NCBI GenBank assembly: GCA_905215675.1
Contig: CAJMRA010000008.1
Location: 1 to 18,164 of the forward strand
Reading direction: 5' to 3'
DNA: 18,164 nucleotides
From: an uncultured bacterium
GTDB lineage: Bacteria; Desulfobacterota; Desulfovibrionia; Desulfovibrionales; Desulfovibrionaceae
Shown: positions 7,028-15,321 of the stretch, piece after piece
Layout of the letters: each line of letters starts with the position of its first letter
How positions within the stretch are numbered: position 1 is the stretch's first letter
Made by a program: the position numbers and the translations under genes
Notes under the pieces: model-generated
Told to the model about the DNA's origin: nothing
The model's database searches: none
Seen by the model: the letters and a program-made list of their open reading frames with translations, nothing else

Positions 7028-9580
7028 ATGTCTGAGCAACTGGAACAAGCACAGCCGAAAGTCAGCATTGAAAAGGAATTGCGCCAGTCCTATCTGGAGT
7101 ATTCGCTTTCGGTCATCATAGGGCGCGCCATTCCCGACGCGCGCGACGGCCTGAAGCCCGTACACCGGCGGATCATGTTTGCCCAGTACGAGCTTGCCAA
7201 CAGTTACAACCGGCCGCACAAGAAGTCGGCCCGCATCGTCGGCGACGTCATCGGTAAATATCACCCGCACGGCGACTCCGCCGTATACGACGCGCTGGTG
7301 CGCATGGCGCAGGACTTTTCCATGCGCGATCCGCTGGTGGACGGGCAGGGCAACTTCGGTTCGCTGGACGGCGACCCCGCCGCGGCCATGCGTTATACCG
7401 AAGTGCGCATGTCGCGCCTTGCGGGTGAGTTCCTTGCCGATCTGGACAAGGAAACCGTCGATTTCCTGCCCAACTACGACAACACCCTGCAGGAACCTTC
7501 GGTACTGCCCACCAAGGTGCCCAATCTGCTGCTCAACGGTTCGTCGGGCATCGCCGTGGGCATGGCCACCAATATTCCGCCGCACAACCTGGGCGAACTC
7601 TGCGACGCGCTCAAGTATCTGCTGGAGCATCCGCAGTGCAGCGTCGAGGACCTGATGGAATTCATCAAGGGGCCGGATTTCCCCACGGCGGGCTTTGTCT
7701 ATGCGGGCAAGGGCCTGCACGACGCCTACAGCACCGGACGCGGCACCGTGAAGGTGCGCGGCCGCGTGGAGGTGGAGGAGCGCAAGAAGGGCCTTCAGGC
7801 CGTGGTGATCAGGGAAATTCCCTTCGGGCTCAACAAGTCCGCCCTGGTGGAAAAAATCGCGGCGCTGGTCAACGAACGGAAGATCGACGGCATTGTGGAC
7901 TTGCGCGACGAGTCGGATCGCAAGGGCATACGCATCGTGGTCGATCTCAAGCGCGGCGTCATTCCCGAGATCGTCATCAATCAGCTCTACAAGTACACGC
8001 CGCTGGAAACCAGCTTCGGGATCAACATGCTGGCCGTGGTGGACAACCGGCCGGTACTGCTCAATCTCAAGACGGCCCTGTCCTGCTTTGTGGATCATCG
8101 CCGGGAGGTGGTCATCCGGCGAACCCGTTTCGATCTGCGCAAGGCCGAAGCCCGCGCCCATATTCTGGAGGGGCTGCGGCTGGCCATAGACCACATCGAC
8201 GAGGTGGTGGCGCTCATCCGCGCGGCGGCCAGTCCCGACGCGGCCCGCGCGGCGCTGATGGAACGCTTTTCCTTTTCCGAAGTGCAGGCCCGCGCCATTC
8301 TTGACATGCGCCTGCAACGCCTGACGGGCCTGCAGCGCGACGAACTCATGAACGAGTACAAGGACCTGCTGCAAAAAATCGAATTCTACAAGTCCATTCT
8401 GGGCAATCCCAGTGTGCTGCGCAGCGAAATGGAGCGGGAAATTGCGGAAATCCGCGCCGCCTTCGCCTCGCCGCGCCGTACCGAGGTGGTGGCCGAAGCG
8501 CTCAACGGCATTGATATCGAGGACCTCATTCCCGACGACGAAGTGGTCATCACGCTTTCGCGTCGCGGCTACATGAAGCGTACGCCGCTGGAAAACTATC
8601 AGCAGCAGAAGCGCGGCGGCAAGGGAATTGCCGCCCTGCACACGTCCGAGGACGACTACGTGCAGGAGTTCCTGACGACGACGAATCATCAGTATCTCTG
8701 CCTGTTCACCAACAAGGGGCGCATGCACCAGCTCAAGGTGCATCAGGTGCCCGAGGGCAGCCGCACGGCCAAGGGCGTGCATATCAACAATCTGCTGCCG
8801 CTGGAGGAAGGCGAGTGGGTGACCACGGTGCTGGCCCTGCGCGAATTTGCCGAGGACAAGTATTTTCTCTTTGTCACCCGGCGGGGCATGGTCAAGCGTT
8901 CCTCCGCGTCGCTGTATGCCCGTTGCCGCAAGACCGGCCTCATGGCCGTGGGCCTGCGCGAGGATGACGAACTGGTCGTCGTGCGTCCCATCCGCGAGGA
9001 CAGCCATATTGTCCTTGCCACGGCGGACGGCATCGCCATCCGCTTTTCCTGCCGCGACGTGCGGCCCATGGGCCGCGTGGCCACGGGCGTCAAGGGTATT
9101 GCCCTGCGTCGTCAGGACTTCGTCGTTGCCGGCGTCATTCTCAAGGAAAGCGATCAGACCACGGAGATCATGTCCATTTCCGCCAACGGCTACGGCAAGC
9201 GCACGCGGGTGGACCTCTATCGCTTGCAGTCGCGCGGCGGCAAGGGCATCATCAATTTCAAGGTGACGGGCAAGACAGGTCCCGTGGTCGGCGCCATGCC
9301 CGTGCATGACAACGACGGTCTGATTCTGCTGACTTCCGCCAACAAGGTTGTGCGTATCGGCGTGGAAGATGTGCGCAGCAAGGGCCGCGCGACCATGGGC
9401 GTCATGCTGGTGCGCCTTGACGAAGGCGCGCGCGTGGTCGGCTTCGATCGCGTGGATGAAGGCGGACAGACCGGGCGCGCCTTTGATGCGGAGGACGACG
9501 GAGAAGACGACGCGCCGACGCCGGAGCCCGCGGCGGCGGAAACGCCGTCCGAAACTCCGTCCGAAACGCCGGAGGCATAG
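7028..9580 (+). CDS. gyrA: DNA gyrase subunit A
   Basis: An 850-residue subunit that cuts and rejoins DNA. The catalytic tyrosine is Y123 in AMRYTEVRM. The quinolone-determining region reads KYHPHGDSAVYDALVRM with S84 and D88, the usual sensitive-type residues at the positions of E. coli S83 and D87. The C-terminal beta-pinwheel has the GyrA-box version QKRGGKG (around residue 530) and a second related RGGKG segment, which are needed for DNA wrapping. The tail is acidic and proline-rich with a short TPSETPSETP repeat. The first Met fitting the family is at 7028, with AGAGG four bases upstream; in-frame extension to a TTG at 6968 has no family support. The TPR lipoprotein starts three bases after the stop. 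Confidence 0.98.
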   Translation: MSEQLEQAQPKVSIEKELRQSYLEYSLSVIIGRAIPDARDGLKPVHRRIMFAQYELANSYNRPHKKSARIVGDVIGKYHPHGDSAVYDALVRMAQDFSMRDPLVDGQGNFGSLDGDPAAAMRYTEVRMSRLAGEFLADLDKETVDFLPNYDNTLQEPSVLPTKVPNLLLNGSSGIAVGMATNIPPHNLGELCDALKYLLEHPQCSVEDLMEFIKGPDFPTAGFVYAGKGLHDAYSTGRGTVKVRGRVEVEERKKGLQAVVIREIPFGLNKSALVEKIAALVNERKIDGIVDLRDESDRKGIRIVVDLKRGVIPEIVINQLYKYTPLETSFGINMLAVVDNRPVLLNLKTALSCFVDHRREVVIRRTRFDLRKAEARAHILEGLRLAIDHIDEVVALIRAAASPDAARAALMERFSFSEVQARAILDMRLQRLTGLQRDELMNEYKDLLQKIEFYKSILGNPSVLRSEMEREIAEIRAAFASPRRTEVVAEALNGIDIEDLIPDDEVVITLSRRGYMKRTPLENYQQQKRGGKGIAALHTSEDDYVQEFLTTTNHQYLCLFTNKGRMHQLKVHQVPEGSRTAKGVHINNLLPLEEGEWVTTVLALREFAEDKYFLFVTRRGMVKRSSASLYARCRKTGLMAVGLREDDELVVVRPIREDSHIVLATADGIAIRFSCRDVRPMGRVATGVKGIALRRQDFVVAGVILKESDQTTEIMSISANGYGKRTRVDLYRLQSRGGKGIINFKVTGKTGPVVGAMPVHDNDGLILLTSANKVVRIGVEDVRSKGRATMGVMLVRLDEGARVVGFDRVDEGGQTGRAFDAEDDGEDDAPTPEPAAAETPSETPSETPEA

Positions 9581-9583
9581 CCC

Positions 9584-10366
9584 ATGCGGGCGGTGCTGGC
9601 GGGCGTTCTCTGCTGTGCGACGCTGCTGTGCGCCTGCCGTGCTCCCGTGGAGGACGGCGACGATTTGCAGGCGGCCCGCACGGCCATGGCCGAACGTCAG
9701 TGGTCGCGGGCGGAACGCCTGCTCGGCCGGTATCTGCGGGAGGAACGGAAGCCGGAACAGCGCTGGCAGGCATGGATTGCCCTGCTGACGGTTCTGGAAG
9801 CCGGCGGCGATACGCGCACAAGCCTTGACTATCTGGACGCCATGCTGGAAGAATTCGCCGATGACGACGCCAGAAGCCGGGAGATTCTGTTCCGTATCGG
9901 TCGGCTGAACGAGCGGCTGCGCCGTTACGACAGGGCGGCGGATGCCTGGAACGCCTATCTCAATGTGCCGGGCCTGAAGCCCGGGGAGAGTCTGTACGGG
10001 TACCGCCGTCTGGGGGCCATGCTGTTTCATCTGCGCCGTTTCGAAGCGGCGGAGGAGGCCTTGCAGCAATGCCTTGCCCTGCCGCTGGCCGACGAGGAAA
10101 AAAGCATGTGTACCTATGATCTGGCGGATCAGTATCTGGCGCGCGGCAGCTGGAACGAGGCCGCGGATCTGGCCCGGCAGATTGTGGACGACGAACCGCA
10201 GGGAGAATTGCGGGCTCTGGCCGGTTTCGTGCTGGCCGACGCCCTGGAGCAGCTCGGCAGGAACGGTGAGGCTCTGGCGCAGTTCGAGGCCATACGCGAC
10301 AGCTATCCCAACCCCGGCGTCATCGACAATCGCATTGCGTATTTGAAGAAAAGAGTAAAAAAATGA
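9584..10366 (+). CDS. TPR-repeat lipoprotein, function unknown
   Basis: A 260-residue protein with a short signal peptide and lipobox L15-C16-A17-C18, so C18 is the probable lipidated residue, anchored in the outer or inner membrane facing the periplasm. The rest is helical with tetratricopeptide-like repeats, for example 20-50 (AARTAMAERQWSRAERLLGR), 100-130, 145-172 (RRFEAAEEALQQCLALP) and 215-240 (GRNGEALAQFEAIRDSYP). Such domains are protein-binding scaffolds. No catalytic motif is seen. GGAGG (9571-9575) lies eight bases before the ATG, inside the end of gyrA, so it is probably coupled to gyrA translation. The gyrA-TPR pairing is, from memory, typical for Desulfovibrio; its meaning is unclear. 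Confidence 0.85.
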   Translation: MRAVLAGVLCCATLLCACRAPVEDGDDLQAARTAMAERQWSRAERLLGRYLREERKPEQRWQAWIALLTVLEAGGDTRTSLDYLDAMLEEFADDDARSREILFRIGRLNERLRRYDRAADAWNAYLNVPGLKPGESLYGYRRLGAMLFHLRRFEAAEEALQQCLALPLADEEKSMCTYDLADQYLARGSWNEAADLARQIVDDEPQGELRALAGFVLADALEQLGRNGEALAQFEAIRDSYPNPGVIDNRIAYLKKRVKK

Positions 10367-10386
10367 ACGTGACGGCGGCACGCCTA

Positions 10387-10523
10387 GAGCAATTTCAGTT
10401 TGAAACGCTGCGCGTTTCAAACCATACGGCCTGTCGTTTCGCGGAAAAAGCGCGGTTTTTCCGCTCACTTTGGGCCGGGCGGCGCCGTGCCGCCGCCTCG
10501 CGTTTCACCTTCTGAAATTGCTC
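10387..10523 (+). repeat. MITE-like composite element with 12-bp terminal inverted repeats
   Basis: The 137-base unit begins GAGCAATTTCAG (10387-10398) and ends with its exact reverse complement CTGAAATTGCTC (10512-10523). Inside are the family B stem GTTTGAAACGC-TGC-GCGTTTCAAAC, a 9-bp stem GCGGAAAAA/TTTTTCCGC (10441-10464), and the family C module GGCCGGGCGGCG...GCCGCC (from 10473). No coding capacity and no clear target-site duplication were seen. The family C part recurs at 16883 and 17086-17188. It could be a non-autonomous transposon or a larger palindromic repeat. Confidence 0.6.
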
Positions 10524-10656
10524 CAGCACGCGCCGCAACGGGGTCGGCCCCTGTCCGGCGAACTTCGACTGGTGCGGGAAAAAGGGCTGAAGCGGGGCGC
10601 GGCTGCGCGCCGGGAGCGGGGATTCTTTCCCGGAAAGCGATCACTAAACTTGTTTC

Positions 10657-10688
10657 AAAGGAGGGCCTTCGCAGCCGGATGCGAAGGC
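10657..10688 (+). promoter_or_regulatory. purF leader: strong Shine-Dalgarno plus 9-bp hairpin
   Basis: AAAGGAGG (10657-10664) is directly followed by the stem GCCTTCGCA (10665-10673) / TGCGAAGGC (10680-10688) with a six-base loop. The purF ATG is at 10701 and has its own weaker GGGGA (10692-10696). If the hairpin folds, the strong site is brought to about 12 bases from the ATG. No T-run follows, so it is not a terminator. Confidence 0.45.
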
Positions 10689-10700
10689 AGCGGGGAAACC

Positions 10701-12107
10701 ATGATCAAGCACGAATGCGGCTTATTCGGCATTTACGGACATGAGGACGCGGCCCGTCTGACCTATTTCGGCCTGTACGCCCAGCAGCACCGCGGACAGG
10801 AAAGCGCGGGCATCATCACGCGCGATGCGGGCGGCATGCACGAGCACAAGGGCATGGGACTCGTGCCCGACGTGTTCACGGAAGCCGATCTTCAGGGACT
10901 GACCGGCGAAATTGCCGTGGGTCATGTGCGCTATTCCACCACCGGGCGTTCCTATCTGCGCAATGCCCAGCCTTTCCTTGCCCATTACAAGGGCAAGGAT
11001 ATTGCCGTGGCGCACAACGGCAATTTGACCAATACCGAAGCGCTGCGCGCGGAACTGGAAAACGAGGGCGCGATCTTTTCCACCACCAACGATACGGAAG
11101 TGTTCATGCACCTGCTGGTGCGCGCCCTCCGGCACAAGGACCTGCCCGACGCCGTGCGCGAGGCCTGTTCGCGCGTGCGCGGCGCGTACTGCCTGCTGGT
11201 CCTGTGCGACGACGTCATGGTGGCGGTGCGGGACCCCTTCGGCTTTCATCCCCTGGCGCTGGGGCGTCTTGACGGCGCGCCGGTCTTCGCGTCCGAGACC
11301 TGCGCCTTTGATCTGCTGGAGGCCGATTACGAGCGCAGCATTGCGCCGGGCGAAATCTATATCGTGGACGGGCAGGGCGAGCACAGCGAAAAGCTGGAAG
11401 GACCCCTGCCGGAAAAACCGCGTCAATGCATTTTTGAACTGGTCTATTTTGCCCGCCCGGACTCCTATATCTTCAATGAGCAGGTCTATGTCTGCCGCAA
11501 GAACATGGGCTGGCAGCTGGCCTACGAGTCGTCGCCGGACGCGGATCTGGTGCTGCCCTTTCCCGATTCCGGCGTGTATCCGGCCGTGGGCTTTGCCCAG
11601 TGCGCGGAACTGCCTTACGAACATGCCATGATCCGTAATCACTATGTGGGACGCACGTTCATTCAGCCGTCGCAGAGCATGCGCAATTTCGGCGTGCGCG
11701 TGAAGATCAATCCCGTGCAGGCCATGATCGACGGCAAGCGCATCTGCATTGTGGATGATTCCATCGTGCGCGGCACGACCATGATCACCCGCGTCAAGAA
11801 GCTGCGCGAGCTGGGAGCCAGGGAGGTGCATATCCGCATTTCCTGTCCGCCGGTCAAGTTCCCCTGTTTCTACGGCATCGACTTCGCCTCGCCCAAGGAA
11901 CTGATAGCGGCCAACCACACGCTGGAAGAGATGAAGGCCATCTTCAACGTGGATTCCCTGCATTATCTGAGCGTGGACGGCCTGCTGCGTTCCGTCATGC
12001 ACTCGGACAGCTATTGTCTTGCCTGTTTCACCGGCGACTATCCCGTGCCCTGCAAGGAGTGCGGCAAGTATCGTCTTGAAGGCGCCTGCGGCAAGGTCTC
12101 GTCGTAG
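10701..12107 (+). CDS. purF: Amidophosphoribosyltransferase (glutamine PRPP amidotransferase)
   Basis: A 468-residue enzyme that catalyses the first committed step of purine synthesis, PRPP plus glutamine to phosphoribosylamine. The N-terminal class II glutaminase domain starts MIKHECGLFGIYGH; C6 would become the N-terminal nucleophile after removal of a five-residue propeptide. Other glutaminase landmarks are QQHRGQESAGI and GHVRYSTTG. The phosphoribosyltransferase domain has the PRPP loop ICIVDDSIVRGTTM (348-361). C243, C389, C439 and C442 match the four [4Fe-4S] ligands of the Bacillus-type enzyme (CIFELVYFARPDS, PCFYGID, CLAC). Three further cysteines (C451, C454, C463) sit in the tail. 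The ATG at 10701 is chosen because upstream in-frame sequence runs through the repeat element. The gene leads the purF-hisS-aspS-def-fmt run, 38 bases before hisS. Confidence 0.97.
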   Translation: MIKHECGLFGIYGHEDAARLTYFGLYAQQHRGQESAGIITRDAGGMHEHKGMGLVPDVFTEADLQGLTGEIAVGHVRYSTTGRSYLRNAQPFLAHYKGKDIAVAHNGNLTNTEALRAELENEGAIFSTTNDTEVFMHLLVRALRHKDLPDAVREACSRVRGAYCLLVLCDDVMVAVRDPFGFHPLALGRLDGAPVFASETCAFDLLEADYERSIAPGEIYIVDGQGEHSEKLEGPLPEKPRQCIFELVYFARPDSYIFNEQVYVCRKNMGWQLAYESSPDADLVLPFPDSGVYPAVGFAQCAELPYEHAMIRNHYVGRTFIQPSQSMRNFGVRVKINPVQAMIDGKRICIVDDSIVRGTTMITRVKKLRELGAREVHIRISCPPVKFPCFYGIDFASPKELIAANHTLEEMKAIFNVDSLHYLSVDGLLRSVMHSDSYCLACFTGDYPVPCKECGKYRLEGACGKVSS

Positions 12108-12145
12108 CGCGTCCGTCATCGCTGTAGCATAAAAGGATTGAAAAA

Positions 12146-13405
12146 ATGGCTTGTAATGCCACGCGCATCAAGGGTTTTGCCGACATGTTTCCGCCGGATT
12201 CCGACGTGTTCACCCGGATGGAAACGCTGGCGCGGCGTATTTTCGGGCAATGCGGTTTTGTGGAACTGCGTACGCCGATACTGGAGTATACGGAGCTGTT
12301 CAAGCGCTCCATCGGTGAGGAAACCGACGTCGTGCAGAAGGAAATGTTCACGTTTCCCGATCGCAAGGGACGCATGATGACCATGCGGCCGGAAGCGACG
12401 GCCGGCGTCATGCGGGCGTATATCGAATCGTCCCTGCATACGCGCGAAAGCGTGAGCCGCCTGTTCACGACCGGCCCCATGTTCCGTTACGAACGCCCCC
12501 AGAAAGGCCGCATGCGCCAGTTCCATCAGATCAACTGCGAATGCCTCGGCTCCGACAGCCCGTATGCCGACGCCGATCTGATTCTGATGCTGACGCGCTA
12601 TATTGCGGCCCTGGGCCTCAGGGACGTGAGCCTGAAGATCAATTCCCTCGGCTGTTCCCGCTGCCGTCCGGCCTTCAAGGAAGCGCTGGTCGCCTATCTG
12701 CGGGACAAGGCCGACGGCCTGTGCGAGGACTGCGCCCGTCGTCTGGAAACAAACCCCCTGCGCGTGCTGGACTGCAAGCAGCCCGGCTGCAAGGAACTGA
12801 CGGAAGGCGCGCCGCGTCTGCTTGATCACAACTGCCCCGAATGCAGGGCGCACTTCGACACCGTGCTGGAGCTGCTGCGCGCGCAGGGCGTGCCCTTCGA
12901 GCAGGACGACCGGCTGGTGCGCGGGCTGGATTATTACTGCCGGACCACCTTCGAGGTGGTGAGCGGTCATATCGGCGCGCAGTCCGCCGTGGCCGGGGGC
13001 GGCCGTTATGACGGGCTGGTGAAGAGCCTCGGCGGTCCCGACGTGCCCGGCGTGGGCTTTGCCATGGGCATGGAGCGCGTGGCCCTGCTGCTGGCCGATC
13101 AGGAAGCGCCCCGCAAGGATTTCTTCCTTGTGGTTCTGCCCGGCGACGACGGCGAACAGCGGCGGCACAGGGGGTTCGCCCTGACGCAGCAGCTGCGGGA
13201 AGCCGGACTGGGCGGCGAAATGTGCTTTTCCGACGCGGGCTTCAAGAGCCAGATGCGTCAGGCGGGCAAGTGCAACGCCCGTTACTGCCTCATTCTCGGC
13301 CCCGACGAAGCCGCGCAGGAGGCCGTGCAGGTCAAGCACATGGATTCCGGGGAACAGCGCCTTGTGCCCATGAACGAACTTGCCGCCGCGCTTGAAACAA
13401 AGTAG
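12146..13405 (+). CDS. hisS: Histidyl-tRNA synthetase
   Basis: A 419-residue class II synthetase that attaches histidine to tRNA-His. Seen in order: MRPEATAGVMRAYIE and FRYERPQKGRMRQFHQ (motif 2 region, 80-127), the histidine-specific LVRGLDYYCRTTFEV (258-271), GGGRYDGLV (284-292), motif 3 GVGFAMGMERV (302-312), and a C-terminal anticodon-binding domain from about 325. The insertion region 165-235 carries four cysteine pairs: C170/C173, C193/C196, C210/C215 and C230/C233. This suggests bound zinc, which E. coli HisRS lacks. Family memory says a similar cysteine-rich version occurs in other Deltaproteobacteria. AAGGA (12133-12137) is eight bases before the ATG. A 61-base gap separates it from aspS. 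Confidence 0.97.
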   Translation: MACNATRIKGFADMFPPDSDVFTRMETLARRIFGQCGFVELRTPILEYTELFKRSIGEETDVVQKEMFTFPDRKGRMMTMRPEATAGVMRAYIESSLHTRESVSRLFTTGPMFRYERPQKGRMRQFHQINCECLGSDSPYADADLILMLTRYIAALGLRDVSLKINSLGCSRCRPAFKEALVAYLRDKADGLCEDCARRLETNPLRVLDCKQPGCKELTEGAPRLLDHNCPECRAHFDTVLELLRAQGVPFEQDDRLVRGLDYYCRTTFEVVSGHIGAQSAVAGGGRYDGLVKSLGGPDVPGVGFAMGMERVALLLADQEAPRKDFFLVVLPGDDGEQRRHRGFALTQQLREAGLGGEMCFSDAGFKSQMRQAGKCNARYCLILGPDEAAQEAVQVKHMDSGEQRLVPMNELAAALETK

Positions 13406-13466
13406 GGAACGCCGGAACAAAGAATACGGCGGTACGAATAATTTACGTTTCATGAAAGGACAGACA

Positions 13467-15317
13467 ATGAGCGAAGAAACGCAAGGTCAGGATATTCAAC
13501 AGGAACACCAGAAGTTTATAGAGGAGCTGGGCGACTGGACCCGGACGCATACCTGCGCGCAGCTGACGGCGGCCGACGACGGCGCCGAAGTCTGCCTCAT
13601 GGGCTGGGTGCAGTACCGCCGCGACCACGGCGGTCTGATCTTTGTGGATCTGCGCGACCGCGAAGGTCTGACGCAGGTGGTCTTCAGCCCGGACATCGCC
13701 CCTAAGGCGCACGAGAACGCGCATATCCTGCGTTCCGAATACGTGCTGGCCATCAAGGGCAGGGTGCGCCCGCGGCCCGAAGGCATGACCAATCCCCAGC
13801 TGCCCACCGGGGAAATCGAAGTGGTGGCCCTTGAATGGAAACTGCTCAACACCTCCAAGACGCCGCCGTTCCCCATCGAGGATCGGACCGATGCGGGCGA
13901 AAATCTGCGCCTGACCTGGCGCTATCTTGATTTGCGCCGTCCGCGCATGCAGGCCAATCTGCGCCTGCGTCACAAGGTGGCGCAGGCCATCCGCCGCCAG
14001 CTGGACGAAGACGGCTTCCTTGAAGTGGAAACGCCCATTCTGACCAAGTCCACGCCGGAAGGCGCGCGCGACTTTCTGGTGCCCAGCCGCCTGAACAACG
14101 GCAGTTTCTATGCGCTGCCGCAGTCGCCGCAGCTGTTCAAGCAGCTGCTGATGGTCGGCGGTTTCGATCGCTATTTCCAGATCGTGCGCTGCTTCCGCGA
14201 CGAGGACTTGCGCGCCGACCGGCAGCCGGAATTTACGCAGGTCGATATCGAAATGAGCTTTGTGGACGAAAACAAGGTCATGAACATGGCCGAGGGGCTC
14301 ATGGCCCGCGTCTTCAAGGACGTCATGAACATGGATTTGCCCCGTCCCTTCCCGCGCATGACGTGGGATGAAGCCATGAGCCGATACGGCGTGGACAAGC
14401 CCGATACCCGTTTCGGCATGGAGCTTGTGGATATTACCGACATCGTGCGCGGTTCCGGTTTCAAGCTCTTTGCGCAGGCCCGTCTGGTCAAGGCCATGAA
14501 GGTGGAAGGCGGCGAATCCATGAGCCGCAAGGATATCGACGGCTATACCGAATTCGTCAAGATCTACGGCGCGCAGGGTCTGGCCTGGATCAAGATCAAG
14601 GCCGACGAATGGCAGTCTCCCATCGCCAAGTTCCTTTCCGAGGCCGAGCGCGAGGGCATCCGCAAGGCTCTCGATCTCAAGGTGGGGGACATCGTCTTCT
14701 TCCAGGCGGGCGAACCCGATATGGTCAACGCCGCGCTGGGCAATCTGCGCGTGCATCTGGCCGGCCGCCTCGGTCTCATCCCCGAAGGCACGTTCAATTT
14801 CCTCTGGGTGACGGACTTCCCGCTTTACGAATACGACGAGGAAGAAAAGCGCTATGTGGCCTGCCACCATCCCTTTACCTCGCCCGCGCCCGGCCACATG
14901 GAACTGATGAAGACCGACCCGGCCCATGCCAAGGCCCGCGCCTACGACATGGTACTCAACGGCAACGAAGTGGGCGGCGGTTCCATCCGCATCCACTCCG
15001 GCGACGTGCAGCGGCGCATGTTCGAGGCGCTCGGCTTCACGCCCGCCCAGGCCGAGGAACAGTTCGGCTTCCTGCTCAACGCCCTGGAACTGGGCGCGCC
15101 GCCGCACGGCGGTCTGGCCTTCGGCCTTGACCGTCTGGTCATGCTGCTGGCCGACGCCCAGAGCATCCGCGACGTGATCGCCTTCCCCAAGACGCAGAAG
15201 GCGACCTGCCTCATGACGCAGGCGCCGTCGCCCGTATCCTCGAAGCAGCTGCGCGAGCTCGGTCTGCGTCTGCGCGAGACGGAAAAGGCCGCCGAAGGCG
15301 GCAAGACGGCGGAATAA
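13467..15317 (+). CDS. aspS: Aspartyl-tRNA synthetase, probably non-discriminating (Asp/Asn)
   Basis: A 616-residue bacterial-type AspRS. After a leader of about 24 residues come the anticodon-binding OB fold (about 27-135, WVQYRRDHGGLIFVDLRDREG), the class II catalytic core with motif 2 FRDEDLRADRQPEFTQVDIEMSF region, the bacterial GAD insertion (about 310-440), and motif 3 GLAFGLDRLVMLLA. H54 in RRDHGG and G106 in RPRPEG correspond to the His and Gly reported to mark non-discriminating AspRS (H31 and G82 in Pseudomonas aeruginosa, recalled from memory). Such enzymes also charge tRNA-Asn with Asp for amidation by GatCAB. The ATG at 13467 is preferred because AAAGGA (13455-13460) lies six bases upstream; an in-frame ATG at 13452 has no such site. 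def follows four bases after the stop. Confidence 0.96.
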   Translation: MSEETQGQDIQQEHQKFIEELGDWTRTHTCAQLTAADDGAEVCLMGWVQYRRDHGGLIFVDLRDREGLTQVVFSPDIAPKAHENAHILRSEYVLAIKGRVRPRPEGMTNPQLPTGEIEVVALEWKLLNTSKTPPFPIEDRTDAGENLRLTWRYLDLRRPRMQANLRLRHKVAQAIRRQLDEDGFLEVETPILTKSTPEGARDFLVPSRLNNGSFYALPQSPQLFKQLLMVGGFDRYFQIVRCFRDEDLRADRQPEFTQVDIEMSFVDENKVMNMAEGLMARVFKDVMNMDLPRPFPRMTWDEAMSRYGVDKPDTRFGMELVDITDIVRGSGFKLFAQARLVKAMKVEGGESMSRKDIDGYTEFVKIYGAQGLAWIKIKADEWQSPIAKFLSEAEREGIRKALDLKVGDIVFFQAGEPDMVNAALGNLRVHLAGRLGLIPEGTFNFLWVTDFPLYEYDEEEKRYVACHHPFTSPAPGHMELMKTDPAHAKARAYDMVLNGNEVGGGSIRIHSGDVQRRMFEALGFTPAQAEEQFGFLLNALELGAPPHGGLAFGLDRLVMLLADAQSIRDVIAFPKTQKATCLMTQAPSPVSSKQLRELGLRLRETEKAAEGGKTAE

Positions 15318-15321
15318 GCCC

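Larger units (their letters stand above)
10367..10700. other. Intergenic region before purF with MITE-like element and leader hairpin
   Basis: This 334-base gap has no supported gene. It holds the MITE-like unit (10387-10523), then about 130 GC-rich bases with a small CTTTCC-C-GGAAAG stem (10625-10637), a perfect Shine-Dalgarno-like AAAGGAGG (10657-10664) and a 9-bp hairpin just before the purF ribosome site. No purine riboswitch core or clear promoter was recognised. Confidence 0.65.

Noticed and set aside
4290..10468. Very long open frames on the minus strand opposite gyrB and gyrA (805 and 1191 codons), and one of 626 codons opposite aspS
   Set aside because: They mirror conserved plus-strand genes. 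A strong G/C preference at third positions removes stop codons from the opposite strand. Their products look like low-complexity His/Gln/Gly/Ala-rich protein with no family motif.
10470..10700. In-frame N-terminal extension of purF
   Set aside because: It translates the repeat element and would put 77 residues before the catalytic Cys that must become N-terminal.
10524..10700. Purine riboswitch before purF
   Set aside because: The conserved three-way junction bases of purine riboswitches were not recognised; only the simple leader hairpin is visible.
10679..10744. A 21-codon ORF overlapping the purF start, possible leader peptide
   Set aside because: AAAGGAGG ends 14 bases upstream, too far, its start lies in the hairpin, and the peptide has no regulatory codon run.
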